Shown here piece by piece: positions 51,921 through 59,568 of a stretch of DNA of 64,000 bases. A program made the position numbers and the translations under genes. Position 1 is the first letter of the stretch. Every line of letters begins with the position of its first letter. Below the pieces are notes generated by a model. It saw only the letters and a program-made list of their open reading frames with translations, had not been told where the DNA came from and did no database searches. The DNA comes from JANNVK01 sp031430435 (GTDB taxonomy: Bacteria > Acidobacteriota > Blastocatellia > Pyrinomonadales > Pyrinomonadaceae): NCBI GenBank assembly GCA_031430435.1, contig JANPBM010000051.1:40349-104348 (forward strand), written 5' to 3'.

Positions 51921-53726
51921 CTATTTTTCTTCAATCGGCGAATCAAACTCGATTCCGTTGACGCGAAACGTGGTGGACGTAACGCGCTGTAAATCGGCTA
52001 AGGCTTTATTGTAATCGGTTTCGGCGCGAATTTCAGAATTACGGGCGTTGGTCAAAGCGTTTTCGCGTTGGAAAAGTAAAAATGTGGTTGACCGTCCCGC
52101 ATCGAAAAGGTTTCGTTCGCCGGTTAGCTGAATCTCCGCATTTTCGCGTCCGCGTCTCGCCGAAAGAACTCTTTGGCGAGTCGTTTCAACTGCTTGCACG
52201 GCGTTGCGAACTTCGGCAATGACAGTTTGTTCTTGTGTGCGGGTGCGTGCGTCGATTTGCGTTTTTTGCAGTTCGGCGATTGCCAAATCGGCTTTGGCGG
52301 TCGTGTTTTTCAAAGGAAACTGAATGGTTACGCCAATAGAATAATTCACCGCGTCTTTGCGAAAAAAATTTGCAATCGAACGCGCGTAACCGCCGTTGAA
52401 ATAATCGGGCGAACCCGGCGAAGTTATTGTCGGAATGCGGTTTGTCTGACTTAAACAGTTGGAATTAGGTGTTTGGCAGATTAAACCGTAAAGATAAGAA
52501 CTTGCATTAAAGCGGGCAAAACTCGGCTCGATTAAATTAAATGTGGTCGAATCGGTGCTGACTTTTCCGAGCGAAATTCCTTGCAACGAAAACGAACTCA
52601 CAAAATCGACTTTTGGTTTCAAAAGGTTTTTGGCAAGCTGAATATCAAGCGAATTTATTTCTCTGTCCAGTTTTAACCGCCGTAATTCGGGGCGATTCTC
52701 TACCGCGTCTTTCACCGCATCTTCGAGTTTGATGACATCATTGCTGAAAATCGGAGCATCGGTCGGCACCAAATTCGCATTCCAATCCGCATCGGAGACA
52801 TCTTTCAAAAGCAGTTGTTTCAAAGTATTTTGCGAAATCGAAACTAATTCCGTGGCGGAAAATACGCCTGATTCGCGGTTCGCCAGTTCGGTTTCAACTT
52901 CGGCGCGTTGCAGCGGAGCAGCGGTGCCGGCAGAAATTCGGGCTTCGATAATTCGCAGATTTTCTTTTGATAAATTAAGATTCGCAACTTGATTTTGTTG
53001 GTCGCGCAAGGCAAAAACCAAGTTCCAATAAGCAGTTTGGACTTGCGAAATAACGCCGATTGTTCGCAACCGGAAATCCGAGTCGGATTGTTGTAAACGC
53101 TTTTTTTGCACCTTTATTTGCTTGCGGGTTTGATCCGTTTCGCGTTCACGATAAAGCGGTTGAGTAAAGCGAATACCGACGCTTGAAACATATGTCGAAC
53201 TCGAACTTCCGGTTAAACTCGATGTTTGATTAAACGATGTATTGTTGGGGGAATTTCGACCTGTTTGACTGGTATTAAAGAAAATATCGTAATTTCCGCC
53301 GCCGCGTTTCAATAATTGCGATGAACCCGCATTTAAGCGAAAATCATTGGAAGACTGAGTTCCGGTCGAAGAACTGCGGGAATATGTCGGCGAAATTGAA
53401 AAGTTGCGATCGTAAACACCGCGAAAGGAGCGGAGCTGACTTTCGGCAATTTTGACATCGTTTTCGGCAACTTCAATTTCGTTATTATTTTTCAAGGCGC
53501 GTTTAATCGCATCGTTTAAGGTCAGCGGAACGGTGTTTGCCGAATCTGTTCCAATCATCGAAAGATTTATCGGTTCGGCAACGGAAGGTGCGGTTTTCTC
53601 TGCATTGACAGTCTTTTCAGTCTTTTCTTTTTCGCCGACATTTTTGGCAATCTCAACTTTTTCCTGTGCGTTTGTAAACATCGAGACCAAAAAAATCAGA
53701 CAAATCAAGGTAATAAAATTTTTCAT
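51921..53726 (-). CDS. TolC-family outer membrane efflux protein
   Basis: 601 residues. Signal peptide, then a Glu/Lys/Thr-rich linker and the helical outer-membrane-efflux domain (repeated segments such as RALKNNNEIEVAENDVKIAES and PELRRLKLDREINSLDIQLAKN). Such proteins form trimeric channels for tripartite export pumps or type I secretion. The partners are not adjacent. Its start faces gap across 168 bases. Confidence 0.9.
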   Translation of the reverse strand: MKNFITLICLIFLVSMFTNAQEKVEIAKNVGEKEKTEKTVNAEKTAPSVAEPINLSMIGTDSANTVPLTLNDAIKRALKNNNEIEVAENDVKIAESQLRSFRGVYDRNFSISPTYSRSSSTGTQSSNDFRLNAGSSQLLKRGGGNYDIFFNTSQTGRNSPNNTSFNQTSSLTGSSSSTYVSSVGIRFTQPLYRERETDQTRKQIKVQKKRLQQSDSDFRLRTIGVISQVQTAYWNLVFALRDQQNQVANLNLSKENLRIIEARISAGTAAPLQRAEVETELANRESGVFSATELVSISQNTLKQLLLKDVSDADWNANLVPTDAPIFSNDVIKLEDAVKDAVENRPELRRLKLDREINSLDIQLAKNLLKPKVDFVSSFSLQGISLGKVSTDSTTFNLIEPSFARFNASSYLYGLICQTPNSNCLSQTNRIPTITSPGSPDYFNGGYARSIANFFRKDAVNYSIGVTIQFPLKNTTAKADLAIAELQKTQIDARTRTQEQTVIAEVRNAVQAVETTRQRVLSARRGRENAEIQLTGERNLFDAGRSTTFLLFQRENALTNARNSEIRAETDYNKALADLQRVTSTTFRVNGIEFDSPIEEK

Positions 53727-53894
53727 TTATGAATAACTCCGAATTATAAATACGGGTAATTAAGCCGTAAATTACTACGACACGTCTTTGCCGTTTGTTT
53801 CAAAAAATGTTTTTAATTCACAACTCGCAAAAAGTTAAAACAAGCGTTAAAATCTATTTTTACAACTTATTTAACAGGAGATTTTTATACAAAA

Positions 53895-54905
53895 ATGGGA
53901 ATTAAAGTAGCAATTAACGGCTTCGGACGTATCGGCAGAAATGTTTTAAGAACTTGTTTGGGCGATAAAGACATTGATTTTGTGGCGGTAAATGATTTGA
54001 CCGACACAAAAACGCTCGCGCATTTGTTGAAATATGATTCGGTTTTGGGCAACTTGGACAACAACGAAATTTCTCATACGGAAAATTCAATCATCGTTGA
54101 CGGCGACGAGTTTCGGGTTTTCAACGAACGCGATCCGAGCAAAATCGACTGGAATGCGGTCGGCGCGGAAATCGTGATTGAATCGACCGGAATTTTTACC
54201 AAAGCCGAAGACGCAATTAAACATCTTCGCGGTTCGGTCAAAAAAGTTATTATTTCCGCGCCTGCGAAAGGCGAAGACGTAACGATTGTGTTGGGTGTCA
54301 ACGAAGAAATGTATGACGCAAGCAAGCACCACATTATCTCGAACGCATCTTGTACGACAAATTGTCTCGCGCCTGTCGCAAAAGTTATGCACGATAAATT
54401 CGGCATCAAAAATGCGTTGATGAACACGATTCACAGCTACACCAACGATCAGCAATTACTCGATTTACCGCACAAAGACCTGCGGAGAGCAAGAGCCGCA
54501 GGACTTTCGATGATTCCGACTTCGACCGGTGCGGCAAAAGCCGTGGCACTGGTCATTCCCGAATTGAAAGGGAAGTTCGACGGGATTTCAGTCCGTGTTC
54601 CGACACCGAACGTTTCGCTTGTTGACGTGGTGATGAACCTTGAAACCGCAACCACGACCGAAGAAGTGAACGCAGTTTTAAAAGAAGCCGCGAACGGTAA
54701 ATTGAAAGGAATTTTAGCTTTCAGCGAAGAACCGCTGGTTTCAATCGATTTTCGCGGAAACCCGAATTCGTCGATTGTCGATGCAGAGAACACAAAAGTT
54801 ATCGGCGAAACCTGCGTTAAGATTTTGGCTTGGTACGACAACGAATGGGGTTATTCGTGTCGTGTCCGCGATTTGGTTAAATATATTGCAAACAAAGGTT
54901 TATAA
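53895..54905 (+). CDS. gap: Glyceraldehyde-3-phosphate dehydrogenase, type I
   Basis: 336 residues, full length. NAD-binding GFGRIGR (10-16), catalytic Cys153 in SNASCTTNCLAP, and the C-terminal WYDNEWGYSCRV are intact. ACAGGAG precedes the ATG. It catalyses the oxidative step of glycolysis; pgk lies 1.9 kb downstream with two unrelated genes between. Confidence 0.97.
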   Translation: MGIKVAINGFGRIGRNVLRTCLGDKDIDFVAVNDLTDTKTLAHLLKYDSVLGNLDNNEISHTENSIIVDGDEFRVFNERDPSKIDWNAVGAEIVIESTGIFTKAEDAIKHLRGSVKKVIISAPAKGEDVTIVLGVNEEMYDASKHHIISNASCTTNCLAPVAKVMHDKFGIKNALMNTIHSYTNDQQLLDLPHKDLRRARAAGLSMIPTSTGAAKAVALVIPELKGKFDGISVRVPTPNVSLVDVVMNLETATTTEEVNAVLKEAANGKLKGILAFSEEPLVSIDFRGNPNSSIVDAENTKVIGETCVKILAWYDNEWGYSCRVRDLVKYIANKGL

Positions 54906-54934
54906 TCATTTTCAAATAATTCGAGCAACAAAAG

Positions 54935-54961
54935 ACGGCGAAAAATAACTCGCCGTTTTTT
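54935..54961 (+). terminator. Rho-independent terminator of gap
   Basis: Stem ACGGCGA / TCGCCGT with an 8-base loop, then a T tract. It lies 30 bases after the stop codon. Confidence 0.85.
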
Positions 54962-55023
54962 TGTTTTTTGGAATAAAAAAGCGAATAGTCGTATTTATTC
55001 GGATACAGATTGCACTGTTGATA

Positions 55024-56175
55024 ATGAGTTTACCGCTTTCAATACAAAAAACAGGGGAAAGATTGACAACGATTGATGCGTTGCGCGGAATTGCGGCGTT
55101 GAGCATCACGATTTCGCATGCGGCGGGCAACAATCCGTATTTGTTTGAAACTCTGCAAAATTCTTGGCTTTCAATCGTCTCGTATCCTTTTTCGGCAAAT
55201 ATCGGCAGAGTTTATTTGTTCTTTTTAATCTCCGGTTTCAGCATTCATCTCAGTTGGTGCAAAAATAAAATAAAGTACGGCACAAATAAAAACATCGAGT
55301 TTATTCCGTTTTGGAAAAAACGGCTGATTCGCCTTTATCCGATGTACTTAATTGCCTTGGCTTTTTATGTCGTCGGCGAATTTGTGGTCGGCAAACTTAT
55401 CTTTAATCAACTGTTTGTGTGGGATTTTATCTCGCATTTATTGATGATTCACAATGCGGATGCCCGCACGGTGTATAGTCTCAACGGTTCGTTTTGGACG
55501 CTGGCGGTCGAAGAACAACTCTATCTTGCTTATTTCTTTTTTATTTGGCTGAGAGTAAAATTCGGTTGGAAAACCGTGATTCCCGTTGCTTTGTTTATCA
55601 GAGTCGGTTGGTTTGTTGCGGCACCGTTTTTGAGTTCGGTTGTCGGTTGGAAAATTCCGACGATTGAATCGGCTTTCGGGACGTGGTTTTTATGGGTTTT
55701 GGGTGCGTTGAGCATTGAATACGCTTTTGGCGTAACGAAACTGCCGAAGATTTTCTCGTCGTTGAAAGTCGGTTTAGCTTTGGTTTTCTTGACTTCACTT
55801 TGGTACGGTTACGGCTTAACGTCTGAAACTTCGGGCATTCTTAAAACTTTGTGGTGGGTTTCCGCTCAACCTTTGTGGGGCATCAGTTTCTTTTTTATCA
55901 TTAACGGATTCGTTGCTTTGGAAGATAAAAATTTGTCGGCACGGTCTTTATTCGCATTAAAGTTTTTCGGTAAAATCGGAACTTTTGCGTATTCGCTTTA
56001 TTTGGTCAACGAGATGGCGTTTGCCGTTTTCGGCGGTTTTCATTGGACAATCAAAGCCGTTGCCGCAGTTTTATTCGGACTGGTTTTCCATCATCTGTTT
56101 GAAAAACCGTTTATCAAATTGGCAAAACAAGAAAAAATTGTTCACGCAAAAACGCTTGAATCTGTAATCAATTAA
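55024..56175 (+). CDS. Acyltransferase family 3 membrane protein (OafA/YrhL-like)
   Basis: 383 residues, about ten membrane helices. The N-terminal motif RLTTIDALRGIAALSITISHAAG holds the family's R-D and His. Members O-acetylate surface polysaccharides, peptidoglycan or antibiotics. The start is taken at ATG 55024, where the family motif begins soon after; upstream codons to 54961 lack support. No neighbour tells the substrate. Confidence 0.85.
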   Translation: MSLPLSIQKTGERLTTIDALRGIAALSITISHAAGNNPYLFETLQNSWLSIVSYPFSANIGRVYLFFLISGFSIHLSWCKNKIKYGTNKNIEFIPFWKKRLIRLYPMYLIALAFYVVGEFVVGKLIFNQLFVWDFISHLLMIHNADARTVYSLNGSFWTLAVEEQLYLAYFFFIWLRVKFGWKTVIPVALFIRVGWFVAAPFLSSVVGWKIPTIESAFGTWFLWVLGALSIEYAFGVTKLPKIFSSLKVGLALVFLTSLWYGYGLTSETSGILKTLWWVSAQPLWGISFFFIINGFVALEDKNLSARSLFALKFFGKIGTFAYSLYLVNEMAFAVFGGFHWTIKAVAAVLFGLVFHHLFEKPFIKLAKQEKIVHAKTLESVIN

Positions 56176-56299
56176 ATCGATTCGGACTGAAAAATCGGTA
56201 ATGTCGAACGAAGACGAAAAACAATAAATAAATAATGACAAACGGTTCGTCAAAGTGGATAATTGTTTTATTAAATAAAGCAGTTTAAGGAGAAAATTG

Positions 56300-56698
56300 A
56301 TGAAAAATTCGTTAAATATGGTGATTGTGGTTTTTGTGCTGATTTTTTTGGGTTGTTCTTGCCCGAAAATGGACGACATTCAAAAGAAGATTGACGAAAG
56401 CACCAAGAAGCCAAGTAATTCGGATAATGCCGCCAACACCGCGACAAAAGCTGCCAAAGATGATAAATCGGCAGACGATTCGACTGTCAATATGGCAAAA
56501 TACAGCCAAATAAAAAATGGTATGTCGTATAAAGAAGTCAAAGATATTATCGGCAAAGAAGGTTCGGAAACGATGTCTTCCGGCGAAGGCAAGTATAAAG
56601 TTACGAGTTATAAATGGGAAGGTGAAGGTTTTGCTTTTCTTTCGATTGTTTTGATGGGCGATAAAGTTACATCAAAATACCAAGCGAACTTGAAATAA
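56300..56698 (+). CDS. Small lipoprotein of DUF3862/BamE-like type
   Basis: 132 residues from the ATG at 56300. A lipoprotein signal ends at LGCSC; an Ala/Lys/Asp linker leads to a compact domain (SQIKNGMSYKEVKDIIGKEG...SYKWEGEGF...), which matches the SmpA/OmlA-like fold of DUF3862. AAGGAG precedes the start. Predicted periplasmic lipoprotein; no operon. Confidence 0.75.
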   Translation: MKNSLNMVIVVFVLIFLGCSCPKMDDIQKKIDESTKKPSNSDNAANTATKAAKDDKSADDSTVNMAKYSQIKNGMSYKEVKDIIGKEGSETMSSGEGKYKVTSYKWEGEGFAFLSIVLMGDKVTSKYQANLK

Positions 56699-56722
56699 GA
56701 TTGATGATTTTCAAAATATCCG

Positions 56723-56758
56723 AGAAGCGTTTAGAATTATCTCTACGCTTCTTATTTT
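56723..56758 (+). terminator. Intrinsic terminator after the lipoprotein gene
   Basis: AGAAGCGT / ACGCTTCT stem, 14-base loop, followed by TATTTTT. Confidence 0.7.
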
Positions 56759-56770
56759 TGTGTAAATTTT

Positions 56771-58000
56771 ATGAACAAACAAACTATTAAAGATATTGAT
56801 TTAACGGGAAAACGAGTATTTATTCGGTGCGATTTTAACGTGCCGATCAAAGACGGCAAAATTACCGACGACACACGCATTCGCGGAGCAATTCCGACGA
56901 TAATTTACGCAATCGAACAAGGCGCGAAAGTCATTTTGGCATCGCATTTAGGTCGTCCGATTAAAGATAAAAAGAAAGCCGAAGAAAAAGGAATGCCTTA
57001 CGATGAAGCTAAATACAGTCTGAAACCTGTGGCGGCGCGTTTGACCGAATTACTTGCCCGCGAAGTTCAATTTGCAAACGATTGTGTCGGCGACGACGTG
57101 AAAAGTCTTATTGATTCAATGGAAAACGGAGACGTTGTATTGCTCGAAAACTTGCGTCTGCGCGCGGGCGAAGAAGCTAATAACTCGCAGTTCGCCGAAA
57201 ACTTGTCCGAACTTTGCGATGTTTATGTCAACGACGCGTTTGGTGCGGCACATCGCGGACACGCTTCGACCGAAGGAATCACGAAGTTTGTCAAACATTC
57301 GGTGGCAGGACTTTTGATGGAAAAGGAACTGGAATTTTTGGGCAAAGCGTTGAATAATCCTGAACGTCCGTTTGTCGCAATTCTCGGCGGTGCGAAGGTT
57401 TCAGACAAAATTCCGGTGATTAAATCGTTAATCGAACGAAAGGTTGACAAACTTTTAATCGGCGGTGCAATGGCTTACACATTTTACAAAGCGTTGGGCT
57501 ACACGGTCGGAAAATCGTTGGTGGAAGACGATATGATGCCGACTGCGTTAGCCGTGATGAAGCAAGCCGAAGCCGCCGGAACAGAATTGATTCTGCCGAC
57601 AGATCATCAGGTTGTAGATTCATACGATCCGCTTAATTCGCGAAAGACAATCCCGATGACGTTTACGAATACAGGTCTAGTCGGCTTGGATATCGGCGTT
57701 GAAACGGTGGCAATTTTCTCAAAAGCGTTGGCAGGCGCGAAAACAATCGTCTGGAACGGTCCGATGGGAATGTTTGAAGAAAAACCTTTTGACGAAGGCA
57801 CGTTCGCCATCGCCCAAGCGGTCGCCGATGCAACGGACGCAGGTGCAATTTCAATCGTTGGTGGCGGAGATTCGGTTTCGGCAGTAAATCAAGCAGGTTT
57901 GGCGGATAAAATTTCGCACATCTCAACCGGCGGCGGTGCAACTTTGGAGTTTTTGGCAGGCGACGACTTGCCGGGTGTTGAGGCTTTGAATGATAAGTAA
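56771..58000 (+). CDS. pgk: Phosphoglycerate kinase
   Basis: 409 residues, complete. RCDFNVPIKDGKITDD and SHLGRPIKDKK at the N-terminal lobe, and GGGDSVSAVNQ with STGGGATLEFL at the C terminus, are diagnostic. It transfers phosphate from 1,3-bisphosphoglycerate to ADP; pairs with gap upstream. No Shine-Dalgarno seen directly; the terminator of the preceding gene ends about 12 bases before its start. Confidence 0.97.
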   Translation: MNKQTIKDIDLTGKRVFIRCDFNVPIKDGKITDDTRIRGAIPTIIYAIEQGAKVILASHLGRPIKDKKKAEEKGMPYDEAKYSLKPVAARLTELLAREVQFANDCVGDDVKSLIDSMENGDVVLLENLRLRAGEEANNSQFAENLSELCDVYVNDAFGAAHRGHASTEGITKFVKHSVAGLLMEKELEFLGKALNNPERPFVAILGGAKVSDKIPVIKSLIERKVDKLLIGGAMAYTFYKALGYTVGKSLVEDDMMPTALAVMKQAEAAGTELILPTDHQVVDSYDPLNSRKTIPMTFTNTGLVGLDIGVETVAIFSKALAGAKTIVWNGPMGMFEEKPFDEGTFAIAQAVADATDAGAISIVGGGDSVSAVNQAGLADKISHISTGGGATLEFLAGDDLPGVEALNDK

Positions 58001-58024
58001 TGATAGAATTAATCTAGGTGATTT

Positions 58025-58309
58025 ATGGAAAATGAAAAACTCGAGAAAATGACTGTCGGAGATGTTGCACTTGGTTATTCTACGATTCTGCAATCTATAG
58101 TTGAACAACTTCTTGTTTTATTAGTTGAAAAAAATCTTTTGCAAGACTTAGAAGTTGTCGAAATGATTACAAAAAGCATTGATAATCAGAAGAAAAATAT
58201 TGTCAGCATTAAAGCTGATGACGAAGTAGCCGATAAAGAGCGTCTAATACGGATTTACGAATTGGCAATTGAACAATGGACAGTAGCAAAAGATGATTTA
58301 ATAAACTGA
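58025..58309 (+). CDS. Small helical protein, unknown
   Basis: 94 residues, predicted helical with a leucine-rich middle (ILQSIVEQLLVLLVEKNLLQDLE) and charged ends. It lies between pgk and the VapBC-like pair, 24 bases after the pgk stop. Function unknown; could be part of the toxin locus or of the pgk transcript. Confidence 0.55.
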   Translation: MENEKLEKMTVGDVALGYSTILQSIVEQLLVLLVEKNLLQDLEVVEMITKSIDNQKKNIVSIKADDEVADKERLIRIYELAIEQWTVAKDDLIN

Positions 58310-58338
58310 TTCAAGTTATTGTCTGGAAAGTTAATAAT

Positions 58339-58620
58339 ATGAATAAATTAAGAGTAATCCAAAAAACATTATCTTATTCACAATTAAATATTTTAGTTGA
58401 ACAAGATGAACCGCAAGGAAAGATAGTAAGCAGTTTTACAAAAAGGAATAGTTTCAATCCAAGACTGACAAGTTTTAATTTTCCTGTAATTGAAACTGAT
58501 AGCTTTAAAGATTCACGAGAGATTTTATTAAGTCAAGCAGGTGTAATGAAAGACGATGACACTTTAGACGAACTTTTGGCATATATTTACAGAGAACGCG
58601 GAAGACCGGAAACGGAATGA
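58339..58620 (+). CDS. Putative antitoxin of a VapBC-like pair
   Basis: 93 residues with a polar, basic-to-acidic layout (RVIQKTLSYSQLNILV at the start, acidic DDDTLDELL near the end). It overlaps the PIN toxin start by 4 bases (ATGA), the usual antitoxin-toxin order. It does not show a clear AbrB or RHH motif, so this identity rests on position. Confidence 0.55.
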   Translation: MNKLRVIQKTLSYSQLNILVEQDEPQGKIVSSFTKRNSFNPRLTSFNFPVIETDSFKDSREILLSQAGVMKDDDTLDELLAYIYRERGRPETE

Positions 58621-59036
58621 AATACATACTTGATACAGACACTTTTACGCATTTACAGAAAGATAACGAAAATGTTAAAAGACGTTTGAAAAATCTTAAC
58701 AATGAAGTCGGCACTTCAATAATAACTAAGGCAGAGGTATTAAATGGAAGATATGCCTTTTTGTTAAAAGCCGATAATTCTGAGAACTTAAAAAAAGCTC
58801 AAAGGCTATTATATGAGAGCGAAAATTGGCTTTCAAAATTGTCAACTATCGAATTCGAATCAAAATCTTTCGCCATTTTCGATGAATTCCGCCAAAACAG
58901 CAAATTTCGCAAAATCGGCAGAGCAGATATGTTAATCGCAAGTATTTGTTTGGCAAATCGTGTAGTTTTAGTTACGCGAAACGTCAAACATTTCAAACAG
59001 TTTCCTGATTTGAATGTCGAAAATTGGGTTGATTAG
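58617..59036 (+). CDS. PIN-domain toxin, VapC-like
   Basis: 139 residues. PIN acidic residues Asp6 (ILDTDTF), Glu40 (TKAEVL) and Asp104 (GRADMLIAS), plus TRN at 120-122, are in order. VapC toxins are Mg-dependent RNases that cut tRNA or rRNA. Overlaps the preceding gene, which would be its antitoxin. Confidence 0.8.
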   Translation: MKYILDTDTFTHLQKDNENVKRRLKNLNNEVGTSIITKAEVLNGRYAFLLKADNSENLKKAQRLLYESENWLSKLSTIEFESKSFAIFDEFRQNSKFRKIGRADMLIASICLANRVVLVTRNVKHFKQFPDLNVENWVD

Positions 59037-59095
59037 TGTAAAGTTTGCAAAATATATTGCGTCTCACTTTCCATTTTTCGTTGTAAATTATTTCT

Positions 59096-59182
59096 ATGAC
59101 TTCCGACGCATCCACAACCGCACACGAACAAGTTATCAAACTTCGCGATGCTTTTTTGTCGGGCATCAATAAACGCTTCTAA
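59096..59182 (+). pseudogene. Possible truncated gene start, 28 codons
   Basis: ATG ... TAA frame reading MTSDASTTAHEQVIKLRDAF and then eight more residues. It has a normal protein-like opening (helical, charged) but stops at once, with no continuation in any frame, and then passes to repeat DNA. It may be the head of a gene lost to the array. Confidence 0.3.
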
Positions 59183-59250
59183 CTATCTCAAATCGCGGGT
59201 TTGCAAAGATTTGTCGGATAAACTCTTTGTCATCGTCAATAAAATGTTTG

Positions 59251-59462
59251 CCGCGCAGGTTACAAGATTATCCGCGCGAGAAAAACATCAGCCGCACAGC
59301 GTGAAAGACTTGCCGCGCAAGTTGGAAGGTTATCCGCGCGAATAAAACATCAGCCGCGCAGAGTGAAAGGTTATCCGCGCGCGAGAAACATCAGCCGCGC
59401 AAGTTCGCAGGTTATCCGCGCGAGAAATATATCAGCCGCGCACGCCGAAACATTAGCCGCGC
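59251..59462. repeat. CCGCGC array with 20-21-base phasing
   Basis: CCGCGC (once CCGCAC) starts at 59251, 59272, 59292, 59313, 59334, 59354, 59375, 59395, 59416, 59436 and 59457. From the fourth copy on, flanking sequence tends to alternate between GTTATCCGCGC and ATCAGCCGCGC, giving a 41-base higher unit. Much more GC-rich than its surroundings. Confidence 0.85.
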
Positions 59463-59568
59463 GCAAAAATTCATTGCTTTTACAATTATTACTTGCCCAA
59501 AGCAACCGAATTTTGACTCAACGCATCTTGTTAAGTAGCTTTACAAAATTTAAGTTAAGGAAATCACT

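Larger units (their letters stand above)
59037..59568. other. Intergenic region with a GC-rich phased array
   Basis: 532 bases. It holds a short coding remnant (59096-59182) and the 11-copy CCGCGC array (59251-59462), then AT-rich sequence with AAGGAA before the DUF4139 start. No larger gene is supported. Confidence 0.65.
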
